Of a stretch of DNA of 64,000 nt, positions 40,721 to 48,501 are shown piece by piece. The position numbers and the translations under genes were made by a program. Location of the stretch: positions 186,001-250,000 of the forward strand of contig NZ_JAVIFT010000005.1 in NCBI RefSeq assembly GCF_031157355.1, in the 5' to 3' direction. Position 1 is the first letter of the stretch; each line of letters begins with the position of its first letter. Under the pieces are notes generated by a model, which was not told where the DNA came from, made no database searches, and worked only from the letters and a program-made list of their open reading frames with translations. This stretch comes from Hyphomicrobium sp. LHD-15 (GTDB lineage Bacteria; Pseudomonadota; Alphaproteobacteria; Rhizobiales; Hyphomicrobiaceae).

Positions 40721-41136
40721 GAGCCAGACCTCGGGTTTTGCATCTGCTGCCCAGACGAATCGATTCGCGGACTGGCGGAAAGCTCGCCACATTTCCGCTG
40801 CCGCTTTCTTTCTCTCTCTTCCCTCGCCCTGCCTGCGAGAAAACTGGATTTGAACGACAAATCACATTGGCCGTACCAGGCACGGCTAAACTGCTCGGCT
40901 TTGATTCCGCGCGGGCAGAGCGACCGATGTGCGCGGATTTGTGCGGCTGCGGCGGTCGCGCCTACTGACCGGCGCCCCGTCGACGCAACATTCCGCCTGA
41001 CCTCTTTGGCCAGCACCTTTGCAATGGTTGATCGATCGCGATTGAGTTGGGCAGCTATTTGCTGATCATCAGCACCCGCGCGACCCAACGCGGTGATTTC
41101 TTGGCGTTCAGTGTCAGATATGCGGGGGCGTTTCAA
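40717..41136 (-). CDS. Small HTH protein
   Basis: 139 residues. N-terminal HTH_38/homeodomain-like segment: ISDTERQEITALGRAGADDQ then LNRDRSTIAKVLAKE, as in IS30-type transposase N-termini and phage small terminase-like proteins. The rest is basic. It starts on TTG, overlapping the previous stop as TTGA, with GAGGGG upstream. A small-terminase-like DNA binder is one option; no large terminase is present. Confidence 0.6.
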   Translation of the reverse strand: MKRPRISDTERQEITALGRAGADDQQIAAQLNRDRSTIAKVLAKEVRRNVASTGRRSVGATAAAAQIRAHRSLCPRGIKAEQFSRAWYGQCDLSFKSSFLAGRAREERERKRQRKCGELSASPRIDSSGQQMQNPRSGS

Positions 41137-41573
41137 AGGGTCAGCCCCTCCAGGCAGCCCGCGGTTTCCGGGGTATCCGCCAATGACGCTTCAGGCGCGC
41201 GGCTCGTCCTGCGAGCGGCCCGGGCCGCAATGCGCTCATCGAGGTGATCCTCGACCAGCTCCCTCACGAGCTTGGAAAACGCTGCATCGTGGCGCATTTC
41301 TTCTTTCGCAATCCGAGCCAGCTTTTTCACGGTTTGCGCTTTGCGATTTCCATAGACAGCTCCCACGACGCTAGGCTTTGCACTCGTCAGCAGGAGCGCC
41401 ATGTAGCAGGCAACTTGAATCGCAAGTTCCCGCCGAACCTCGCAGCCAGGAGTTGCCGAAGTAGGTTCCGCGTAAATGGCCGCATCAGAGATCCCGAGGC
41501 GTTCGGAAACCATGCGAGCGATGCGTTCGAGCGCCTGACGCATGCGCCGGCCGATTTTGTTGGTCCCGATCAT
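41133..41573 (-). CDS. HTH protein resembling DnaA C-terminal domain
   Basis: 146 residues. The middle resembles Bac_DnaA_C: VRRELAIQVACYMALLLTSA, then VVGAVYGNRKAQTVKKLARI, the helix-turn-helix that reads DnaA boxes. No AAA+ domain. Joined to the upstream replication-like gene by an ATGA overlap. A phage or plasmid-type replication or regulatory DNA binder is inferred, by resemblance only. Confidence 0.6.
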   Translation of the reverse strand: MIGTNKIGRRMRQALERIARMVSERLGISDAAIYAEPTSATPGCEVRRELAIQVACYMALLLTSAKPSVVGAVYGNRKAQTVKKLARIAKEEMRHDAAFSKLVRELVEDHLDERIAARAARRTSRAPEASLADTPETAGCLEGLTL

Positions 41574-42502
41574 GCGGCACCTCGTTGCGACTGCGCAGGC
41601 GGCCACTCCGACATCACCTGCCAGACGCCGCTTTTGACCATCGCGCGTGCTTGACGTGGATCCGCCGTCTCGAAATGCACGACCCAGCGCTGCCACTGCG
41701 GCGTACCAGGGCGGATAACAACCATTGCTCCGCCCTTGCGGGCACGGCCGATTTCTTCGCGGATTAGGACGACGGTCAGTTTGTGCGATTGATTGCAGAG
41801 CCGCTTGACGGTGGCGGTGAGCGCGGGCGCGGCGATGCCGTGCGCGGCGGCGGCGATCTCGGCCAGCGCTTCGAGGGGGGTCTTGCCAAGCGACAGGCGC
41901 TTGTTGGAAGCCAGCAGCGGCGCGATCAGCCCGTCGACCGCATCCCGGTGCTTGCCGCTCTCGCGCAGCGCTGCCAGCCAAGCGACCTTCTCGTTTCCAG
42001 AGTACCCACTAAGCCCCCCTTTGGGGGGTAAGGGGGAAACTGACGGTTCAGTTGATGGTTTGGGGCCATCTGATGGCCACGTTTGAACCAGCTCGTGGCC
42101 CGGCTCTTCCGTGAACGGGTCTACCGACTGGACCGGTCCACTGTCTGGACCGGTCCGATCAGTCGGCTCAATCGACCACTTTTCGGCTGACAAAACGAAC
42201 TCTGCGGTGCCCATCGCTAGAGCGCGAAGCACCTTCAGATCGAAGCGCCTCACAGTGGTGTTTTTCCAAGCGCCTCCCGAGCTGCGCTCGTCGGCGATTA
42301 ACAGTCCGCATGCGTCAAAAATCGAATTCCACCGCTTGACGACTGCTAAGCTACACCCCGTGTCCCGAGCTACCGTTCTATTCGACGGAAACACGTTTGA
42401 GCCGTTATCATGGGAGCAATCCGCGTGCTTGAGAGCAATAAGCTTTGCCACCGGAGTGGGAAACTCGGCGTCCCATACCAAGGTCATTACCCGAACGCTC
42501 AT
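41570..42502 (-). CDS. Phage replication protein-like HTH protein
   Basis: 310 residues. N-terminal winged helix similar to phage replication protein O/DnaD-like starters (VWDAEFPTPVAKLIALKHAD, NVFPSNRTVARDTGCSLAVV). A Pro/Ser-rich linker (about 110-165) precedes a C-terminal helical domain with EEIGRARKGGAMVVIRPGTP. GAGGAG is just before the ATG. It begins the coupled replication-to-tail gene row. Confidence 0.7.
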   Translation of the reverse strand: MSVRVMTLVWDAEFPTPVAKLIALKHADCSHDNGSNVFPSNRTVARDTGCSLAVVKRWNSIFDACGLLIADERSSGGAWKNTTVRRFDLKVLRALAMGTAEFVLSAEKWSIEPTDRTGPDSGPVQSVDPFTEEPGHELVQTWPSDGPKPSTEPSVSPLPPKGGLSGYSGNEKVAWLAALRESGKHRDAVDGLIAPLLASNKRLSLGKTPLEALAEIAAAAHGIAAPALTATVKRLCNQSHKLTVVLIREEIGRARKGGAMVVIRPGTPQWQRWVVHFETADPRQARAMVKSGVWQVMSEWPPAQSQRGAA

Positions 42503-42598
42503 CGACTCCTCGTATCGTCAGTTGCTGTGCGGAGGTGATGCCTCTGTGCCGGGCCCGCACGAGCCGGTGATTGAACGCAACGCAACTAACGCCACGCA

Positions 42599-42814
42599 TC
42601 AAATAGCCGGCCGGCCGAGATGTGCCGTGACCTGCCCGTAGTCGTAGAAAACGCGCCCCCCAGTCCTGATGGGTGTCAACAGGCCGCGATCTTCCCAGTC
42701 GTAAAGCGTCCTCGGCTGCACCTGCAGAATGCGAGCAGCGTCGGCACGCGTGATGCGGTTGCCAGGCAAAATGCTGACCTCCACCAACACGCGCTTCTCA
42801 ACAATTTCCTGCAT
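42599..42814 (-). CDS. MerR/excisionase-type HTH protein
   Basis: 71 residues. NRITRADAARILQVQPRTLY, then DWEDRGLLTPIRTGGRVFYD is a MerR-like winged helix of the kind found in excisionases and phage regulators. GGAGACGTC precedes the start at 42814. It diverges from the RHH gene at 42932, with a palindrome between the two, forming a likely lysogeny/excision switch. Confidence 0.75.
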   Translation of the reverse strand: MQEIVEKRVLVEVSILPGNRITRADAARILQVQPRTLYDWEDRGLLTPIRTGGRVFYDYGQVTAHLGRPAI

Positions 42815-42858
42815 TAGACGTCTCCACACAGGCTTGCGATTCGTTATTTATGACGATA

Positions 42859-42878
42859 CGTGGTGATTAACGACCACG
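42859..42878. promoter_or_regulatory. Palindromic operator CGTGGT-N8-ACCACG
   Basis: Perfect 6-bp arms with an 8-base spacer in the divergent promoter between the MerR-like and the RHH genes. Candidate site for either product. Confidence 0.6.
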
Positions 42879-42931
42879 CAATCGCATCGTTGCGTGTTGC
42901 TGTGGAAACAGACTCGTGACATCGAAAAGGG

Positions 42932-43561
42932 ATGAAGAATGCCAAGAGCCGTTTTCAGAAGCCGCGAGAGTCCATCGCATTTCGACCGCCGCAGGAGCTC
43001 CGAGAAAAGCTCGAGGGGGCTGCGGAAGCGGCTGGTCACTCACTTTCCTTCGAAATCACAACGCGTCTTCAACAGGCCTACTCTGAGCGTGATTGGGCTC
43101 GAGCGGAGTTGGGTGAGGCCTTCGGAGATTTTGAAACAATGGCCGTCGTCTTCACGATCGCGAGGGCCGCAATCGCCGTCACAAATCGCAGGCGAGCGCA
43201 TTGGCTGGGGGATCGCGACGCGTGGGACGAGGCGCGAGATGCGATTGAACGCATTTTATACCGCTTCGCTCCCTCAGGCCCGGGACAATGGTCTCCGACA
43301 GATTCTCGTAGACAGGAGTGGGAAACCTACAAGGCGTCTGATCAATTCAAGGCAGCCGGTAAAGTCACCGCCAACGAGCTACTCTCGCTCATCGAAATTG
43401 GCGGACAAGATTGGTGGCCCTTTGGCACGCCGGGACCGAGTAATCTTACGAAGGAATTGCAGCGCGATATCATCGAGCGCGACGAACTATTACACGTCCT
43501 GCAAAAACTCCTTGACGATCGCGAAGGACTATCGCTGCCGAGCGACAAGAAAAAGAAGTGA
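42932..43561 (+). CDS. Arc-family DNA-binding protein with C-terminal extension
   Basis: 209 residues. N-terminal Arc/RHH domain: FRPPQELREKLEGAAEAAGH then SLSFEITTRLQQAYSERDW. The next ~150 residues are unassigned, helical, Trp-rich. Such Arc proteins with C-terminal additions are frequent in rhizobial prophages next to integrase genes. It is upstream of the excisionase-like and integrase genes on the same strand. Confidence 0.75.
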   Translation: MKNAKSRFQKPRESIAFRPPQELREKLEGAAEAAGHSLSFEITTRLQQAYSERDWARAELGEAFGDFETMAVVFTIARAAIAVTNRRRAHWLGDRDAWDEARDAIERILYRFAPSGPGQWSPTDSRRQEWETYKASDQFKAAGKVTANELLSLIEIGGQDWWPFGTPGPSNLTKELQRDIIERDELLHVLQKLLDDREGLSLPSDKKKK

Positions 43562-43594
43562 GGCCGAACACGAACTTGGCGGAGCATGCTTGTG

Positions 43595-43864
43595 ATGCCT
43601 CGCGCGCGGTCCCGTCATGAGATCCTGCCGGCGAGCCTCCCACCGCGCGGGCTTTCGCGTGAGGAGGCCGCGGCTTACATCGGGATAGGCGCCACCAAGT
43701 TCGATGAAATGGTCGTCGACGGCCGCATGCCGAACCCCAAGCGTATCGACGGCCGCAAGGTCTGGGACCGGCTGCGGCTTGACTCCGCCTTCGCCGCGTT
43801 GCCCTCTGAAGGCGGCGAGGAACCGGCGGACACGGATGATCGGTGGAGCCGCGTCGCCGTATGA
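43595..43864 (+). CDS. Excisionase-like HTH protein
   Basis: 89 residues. RGLSREEAAAYIGIGATKFD, then MVVDGRMPNPKRIDGRKVWD is the AlpA/Xis-type winged helix. The start at 43595 has GGAG at a workable distance; an ATG three codons earlier is too close. Its stop overlaps the integrase start (ATGA). Probably directs excision with the integrase. Confidence 0.8.
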   Translation: MPRARSRHEILPASLPPRGLSREEAAAYIGIGATKFDEMVVDGRMPNPKRIDGRKVWDRLRLDSAFAALPSEGGEEPADTDDRWSRVAV

Positions 43865-45006
43865 GGGGCGCAGCGGACATGATCACCGTCAAGATTCCCT
43901 ATGTTCATGAGGACGTTGACCGGCACGGCAACGTGCGGATCTACTTCTGGCGCAAGGGCGAGCGCAAGGTCAGAATCCGCGAGACACCCGGAACCGAGGC
44001 GTTCGAAAAACGCTATCGTGAACTCCTGGCCGCCAACACAGCCCCAAGCCCGCTAACGGAAGAAGCGCCAGGGTCGAAGCCGATAGCGGGGACCTGGCGC
44101 TGGCTTTGCGTCTGCTATTTCAAATCGATGACGTTTTTGACGCTCGACCCTGAAACCCAGGCTACGCGGCGCGGCGTGCTGGAGCGCACGTTCCAGGAAC
44201 TGATCCACCCCGAATCGTCAGACAGATTCGCGAACCTGCCGGTGCGGTTGATGAGCGCCAAGCACGTCGAAGTCCTGCGTGACCGGAAGCTGAAAACGCC
44301 GAACGCAGCCAACGATCGCGTGAAGGTCGCTCGCTACGTCTTCAACTGGGCAATGGAGCAAAAGCCACCGCTCTCGATTGGGAACCCGGCTCAGGGCGTG
44401 CGCCTGATCAAGGTTGCATCTTCAGGCTGGCACACCTGGACCACGGAGGAGGTTGCGAAATACGAGCAGCGGCATCCCGTCGGAACCAAGGCTAGGCTGG
44501 CGCTCGCCCTGTTCATGTTCACAGGGGCGCGCCGGTCCGACGCCGTACGGCTCGGCCGTCAGCACGCAAGCAGTGGGTGGTTCAAATTCCGCCAGTTCAA
44601 GAACCGCAATCGGCACCCGGTCGATATCGAGATCCCGATTCTGCCGGAACTTCAGCGCATCATCGCCGCGAGCCCCACCGGCGACCTGACCTACCTTGTC
44701 ACAGACTACGGGAAACCGTTTTCCACAGCCGGATTCGGCAACAAGATGCGCCAGTGGTGTGACGAGGCAGGCCTGCCTCAGTGCTCAGCCCACGGGCTCA
44801 GAAAGGCAGGCGCTACGCTGGCCGCAGAGAATGGGGCGACCGAGCTGCAGTTGATGGCCATTTTCGGCTGGAAAACCATGCAGGAGGCCGAGCGTTACAC
44901 GCGCGCCGCGCGCCGCAAGAAAATGGCCGGCGACGCCATGGGATTGCTGCAGGGGCCGAGGTCGAAGAACGAGAATAAATCTAGAACAAAAGTTTCCCAC
45001 CGCTAG
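43861..45006 (+). CDS. Tyrosine-type site-specific integrase
   Basis: 381 residues. An N-terminal arm-binding region and SAM-like core-binding domain precede the catalytic domain with R224 (TGARRSDAVRLG), H311-x-x-R314 (HGLRKAG) and nucleophile Y346 (AERYTRA), all intact. The start at 43861 overlaps the excisionase-like stop (ATGA). The gene ends 58 bases from attR in the tRNA-Glu 3' end, the normal place for a tRNA-targeting integrase, and two probable arm sites lie between. Expected to be active. Confidence 0.93.
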   Translation: MRGAADMITVKIPYVHEDVDRHGNVRIYFWRKGERKVRIRETPGTEAFEKRYRELLAANTAPSPLTEEAPGSKPIAGTWRWLCVCYFKSMTFLTLDPETQATRRGVLERTFQELIHPESSDRFANLPVRLMSAKHVEVLRDRKLKTPNAANDRVKVARYVFNWAMEQKPPLSIGNPAQGVRLIKVASSGWHTWTTEEVAKYEQRHPVGTKARLALALFMFTGARRSDAVRLGRQHASSGWFKFRQFKNRNRHPVDIEIPILPELQRIIAASPTGDLTYLVTDYGKPFSTAGFGNKMRQWCDEAGLPQCSAHGLRKAGATLAAENGATELQLMAIFGWKTMQEAERYTRAARRKKMAGDAMGLLQGPRSKNENKSRTKVSHR

Positions 45007-45025
45007 CGGGGGTAGGTTTCCCACC
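44992..45025. repeat. Tandem GTTTCCCACC sites beside attR (probable integrase arm sites)
   Basis: GTTTCCCACC at 44992-45001 and GGTTTCCCACC at 45015-45025, both followed by GC. The two match the inverted pair at 22843/22890 beside attL. CTAGCGGGG between them resembles the start of the 62-bp repeats. Confidence 0.7.
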
Positions 45026-45063
45026 GCACCTAAGTTGCTGATATTGCATGGGAAAAAAGGCGG

Positions 45064-45081
45064 GTGGCGGTCCCTACGGGA
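45064..45081. repeat. attR, within tRNA-Glu 3' end
   Basis: GTGGCGGTCCCTACGGGA, covering the tRNA-Glu CCA end, acceptor 3' strand and part of the T-stem. Identical to attL at 22789. Confidence 0.9.
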
Positions 45082-45139
45082 GTCGAACCCGTCTTTCAAG
45101 ATTGAAAATCTCGCGTCCTAACCGATAGACGAAGGGACC
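45065..45139 (-). tRNA. tRNA-Glu(TTC)
   Basis: 75 bases with encoded CCA. Acceptor GGTCCCT pairs with AGGGACC, anticodon stem CGAGA/TCTTG (one G-U) around loop TTTTCAA (anticodon TTC), T-loop TTCGACT. Stays intact after integration because the att core reproduces its 3' end. Confidence 0.95.
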
Positions 45140-45270
45140 AGCCGAGCGGCGGCAGGGCCGCGGCGCGTCGGAAGCCGGTGTATAGGGACGTTTGCCGCCA
45201 GACGCAAGCGCGAGCCCTCGGAGGCCTCCCGAGCGCGCCATTTTCGCGCACTCCCCCTGAAAAGTCAGGG

Positions 45271-47127
45271 CTATTGCTTCCGCGGATCGGCCGCATCCTC
45301 GATCTGAAGCTCGATCCGGTTCCGCCCGCCCCAGGTGTCGCGCTTGAGTTGCCCCACCACGTGCAGGGGAAGCCCACCCGAGGCTTCCATCAGCAGGTCG
45401 CCAAGCGGCTGCCCGGCCGCGCGAAACGCCACCGCATCGAGCCGCGACCCGTCCCCCGCCTCCAGCACGCAGCGGATGTGAGCGGTCCCCACGGGCTTGG
45501 CAAACTTCACCCGGTGGGCCGGAAACGCAAAGCGCGGCTGCGGATTGCCCTGGCCAAAGGGCCCAGCGCGTCCCAACAGATCCACGAGCGCGTCCGACGC
45601 GGCCGAAGGCGTCAGCGCCCCGTCGACAGCAAGCGTAGCCCTCTCGGCGAGACGCGCCGCCGCCCCCTTGAGTTCGGTAGCGAAAAACTTCGCGAGGTCG
45701 TCGTGTCTGTCCTGAGCGACCGTCAGGCCCGCCGCCATCGCGTGCCCGCCGCCCTTGACGAGAAGCCCCGCCGCGACCGCGTGGCGAACCGCCGTACCGA
45801 TGTCGATACCCGCAACCGAGCGCAGCGAGCCTGTGCCCGTTACCACGCCGCTCCCGCCATTCTTTTCCCACGCGATGACGCACGACGGCCGCTTGAAACG
45901 CTCGGTGATCCGGCTCGCGATCAGACCGACGACGCCCTTGTGCCATTCGGGCGATCCAACCATCACGACGCTCAGGTCCGGCGTTTCGTCGAGCAGCCGG
46001 TCGGCCATGGACGTGGCCTCTTCGAGCGCCGCCTGCTCGATCTCCTTGCGCTCCTTGTTCAGCCGATCGAGGATCGCCGCGATCTTGACCGCCTCGCCTT
46101 CGCTATCCGTCGAAAGCAGCTTCGCGCCGAGCCCCGCATCGCCGATGCGCCCGCCCGCATTGATGCGCGGGCCGAGAATGAAACCCAGATGATAGGCAGT
46201 TGGCGCCTCGCTGAGCCCCGCCGCATCCTGCAGTGCGCGTAGCCCGACGTTCTCGCGGCTGCGCATGACCGCGAGCCCCTTGGTGACATAGGCTCGGTTT
46301 AGCCCCTTGAGCGGCACCACGTCGGCGACCGTTGCAAGCGCCACGAGATCGAGATCGCCGATCAGCTGCGGCTCCCGCAAATCGCCGTAGAAGTCGCGCC
46401 GCCGAAGCTCGCGCACCGTTGCCACCAGCACCAGGAACACCACGCCCGCCGCGCAGAGATGGCCCTGTCCCGAGATGTCGTCGAGCCGGTTCGGGTTGAC
46501 CAGCGCATGCACCGCCGGCAGCACCTCGTCGGCCTGATGGTGATCGATGACGACCACATCGACGCCGCGCTTTCCCGCTTCCGCGAGCACGTCGACGCTG
46601 GTGGTGCCGCAGTCGACCGTGACGATCAGCTTCGCGCCTTCGCCGATGAGCTGCTGGATTGCTGCCGCGTTCGGGCCGTAGCCCTCGGTCAGGCGATCGG
46701 GAATGTAGATCCGGCTCGGCACGTCGTGATGGGCGAGAAAGCGCGCAACTAGCGCCGACGAGCAGGCGCCGTCCACGTCGTAGTCGCCGAAGATCGCGAC
46801 CGGCTCGCGCTTGACGATCGCGTCCGCGAGCCTGCGCGCCGCCTTGTCCATGTCCGTGAGCGACGACGGATCCGGCATTAGCACCTTGATGGTCGGATCG
46901 AGAAACACCGGCACGTCGTCGAGCCCGACGCCGCGTGCGGCCAGCACCCGCCCGAGCAGCTCCGGCAGCCCATGCTGCTGGCTGATCGCAATCGCGTCCT
47001 TCACCCGGGAAGGATCGATCGTCTCGACCCATCGATAGCGGCGGGCCGATTGCACGACGCCGAGAAACGCCGCTTCGGCGGGCGCCGCGTCCTTGAGATC
47101 GAGACGCGCCTTGCGAACTGCCGTCAT
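45271..47127 (-). CDS. recJ: Single-stranded-DNA-specific 5'-3' exonuclease RecJ
   Basis: 618 residues of the DHH family. Motifs seen: FGDYDVDGACSSALVARFL (motif I), VTVDCGTT, VIDHHQADEVLP (DHH), and the DHHA1 domain with VKGGGHAMAAGL. These bind the catalytic Mn/Mg. It is used in RecF-pathway repair and mismatch repair. It lies next to the tRNA-Glu integration target and upstream of glpX/hom in the usual rhizobial order. Confidence 0.95.
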   Translation of the reverse strand: MTAVRKARLDLKDAAPAEAAFLGVVQSARRYRWVETIDPSRVKDAIAISQQHGLPELLGRVLAARGVGLDDVPVFLDPTIKVLMPDPSSLTDMDKAARRLADAIVKREPVAIFGDYDVDGACSSALVARFLAHHDVPSRIYIPDRLTEGYGPNAAAIQQLIGEGAKLIVTVDCGTTSVDVLAEAGKRGVDVVVIDHHQADEVLPAVHALVNPNRLDDISGQGHLCAAGVVFLVLVATVRELRRRDFYGDLREPQLIGDLDLVALATVADVVPLKGLNRAYVTKGLAVMRSRENVGLRALQDAAGLSEAPTAYHLGFILGPRINAGGRIGDAGLGAKLLSTDSEGEAVKIAAILDRLNKERKEIEQAALEEATSMADRLLDETPDLSVVMVGSPEWHKGVVGLIASRITERFKRPSCVIAWEKNGGSGVVTGTGSLRSVAGIDIGTAVRHAVAAGLLVKGGGHAMAAGLTVAQDRHDDLAKFFATELKGAAARLAERATLAVDGALTPSAASDALVDLLGRAGPFGQGNPQPRFAFPAHRVKFAKPVGTAHIRCVLEAGDGSRLDAVAFRAAGQPLGDLLMEASGGLPLHVVGQLKRDTWGGRNRIELQIEDAADPRKQ

Positions 47128-47289
47128 GTCCCGGATACCCCCGCACCGATTCGCACCAAAGACGCAGAATCCCAGGAGATTGGGCGCGGAGCGACCCCTC
47201 CGACCCCGTCATCCACAGGTCAAGCTTGTCCGGATGCGCCGCCTGTGGCAGAGGTGCAGGAGTGTCACAGATAAGGCCCAAGGGGACCC

Positions 47290-47418
47290 ATGGACTCCAA
47301 GAACATCATCATCGCCCTGCTGCTGATCGGCGTCGCCGTGCTCGGCTATCTTTATTACGAGAGCCAGCAGACCACGGTAAAGATCGACGTCCCCGGCTTC
47401 AAGCTCGAAGCCAAGTAA
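47290..47418 (+). CDS. 42-residue single-pass membrane peptide
   Basis: Short gene between divergent recJ and convergent glpX: MDSKNIIIALLLIGVAVLGY then LYYESQQTTVKIDVPGFKLE and two more residues. A transmembrane helix (about 5-20) precedes a polar tail, N-in topology likely. AGGGGACCC just before the ATG acts as ribosome site. Codon phase and amino-acid makeup look like a real conserved micro-protein; function unknown. Confidence 0.65.
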   Translation: MDSKNIIIALLLIGVAVLGYLYYESQQTTVKIDVPGFKLEAK

Positions 47419-47458
47419 CGGCGCTCTTCCCGCAGCCGGATAAAAATCCTGGATGTGA

Positions 47459-48460
47459 TCAGTCGCGGGTCTGGGCGAGCAGATGCTTGCCCACGTCGCG
47501 GAAGCGGCTCTTGATCCGGCGCACGGTGCCGGTCTTGGAGCGCATGATGAGCGTTTCGGTTTCCGCCGTCTGGCCACGGAACTTCACGCCCTCAAGCAGC
47601 GATCCGCTGGTCACGCCTGTTGCGGCGAAGATCACGTCCGAGGACGCCATGTCCTCGAGCTTGAGCTTCTTTCTGATGTCGGTGATGCCCATCTTGCGCG
47701 CGCGGTCGCGCTCGTCGTCGTTGGAGGGCATCAGCCGGCCCTGGATCTGCCCACCGATGCAACGCAGCGCAGCAGCGGCCAGCACGCCCTCGGGCGCACC
47801 ACCCGAACCCATGTAGATGTCGATGCCGGTTTCCTCGGGATCGGTGGTCCAGATGACGCCCGCGATATCGCCGTCGGGAATGAGCTGGACGGCCGCTCCG
47901 GCTTCGCGCACCGAGCGGATCAGCTCGGCATGGCGCGGGCGATCGAGAATGCAGGCGGTGATGCCGCTGATCGGCACGCCCTTGGCTTTGGCCAGCGCCT
48001 CCAGGTTCTGCGCGACCGGCGCGTCGAGATCGACGACGCCTTCGGGATAGCCCGGGCCGATCGCGATCTTGTTCATATACATGTCCGGCGCGTGCAGCAG
48101 GCCACCCCGCTCCGAGATCGCGAGAACCGCCAGCGCATTCGGCATCAGCTTGGCGCAGATCGTAGTGCCTTCGAGCGGATCGACGGCGATGTCGACCTCG
48201 GGTCCGGTGCCGTTGCCGACGACTTCGCCGATGTAGAGCATCGGCGCTTCGTCCATCTCGCCTTCACCGATCACGACCGTGCCGCGCAACGAGACGCGCC
48301 CGAGTTCGTGGCGCATCGCATCGACCGCAGCCTTGTCGGCGGCCTTCTCGTTGCCGCGTCCGCTGAGCCGCGCCGCCGCGAGTGCCGCAGCTTCCGTCAC
48401 TCGCGCCACCTCGAGCACGAGCATGCGGTCCAAACCGACCTCGCCGTTATCCTTTGCCAT
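47459..48460 (-). CDS. glpX: Class II fructose-1,6-bisphosphatase GlpX
   Basis: 333 residues. Metal/substrate motifs IGEGEMDEAPMLYIGE, VDPLEGTTICAK and MGSGGAPEGVLAAAALRC are all present. Hydrolyses fructose-1,6-bisphosphate in gluconeogenesis. The start at 48460 has GAGGACGGC upstream. It follows homoserine dehydrogenase by 41 bases on the same strand, so the two are probably one operon. Confidence 0.94.
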   Translation of the reverse strand: MAKDNGEVGLDRMLVLEVARVTEAAALAAARLSGRGNEKAADKAAVDAMRHELGRVSLRGTVVIGEGEMDEAPMLYIGEVVGNGTGPEVDIAVDPLEGTTICAKLMPNALAVLAISERGGLLHAPDMYMNKIAIGPGYPEGVVDLDAPVAQNLEALAKAKGVPISGITACILDRPRHAELIRSVREAGAAVQLIPDGDIAGVIWTTDPEETGIDIYMGSGGAPEGVLAAAALRCIGGQIQGRLMPSNDDERDRARKMGITDIRKKLKLEDMASSDVIFAATGVTSGSLLEGVKFRGQTAETETLIMRSKTGTVRRIKSRFRDVGKHLLAQTRD

Positions 48461-48501
48461 GCCGTCCTCTTGGCCCAATTTCGTCCTCGCCCCGAGTCTC
48501 T

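Larger units (their letters stand above)
22789..45081. mobile_element. Integrative island / defective prophage in tRNA-Glu
   Basis: 22.3-kb element bounded by an 18-bp direct repeat of the tRNA-Glu 3' end, with a tyrosine integrase gene and excisionase-like gene at the tRNA side and cargo at the far side. It carries a candidate defence protein, SRAP, a MutS-domain-I protein, two tRNA(-like) genes, and a minus-strand phage replication/tail module. Recognisable capsid, portal, terminase, lysis and conjugation genes are missing. Two 62-bp repeats inside (27303, 33381) suggest it was assembled from more than one insertion. Confidence 0.9.

Noticed and set aside
42408-42602. 64-codon minus-strand frame between the MerR-like and replication-like genes
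   Set aside because: Overlaps the 310-residue gene in another frame, no family, weak start.
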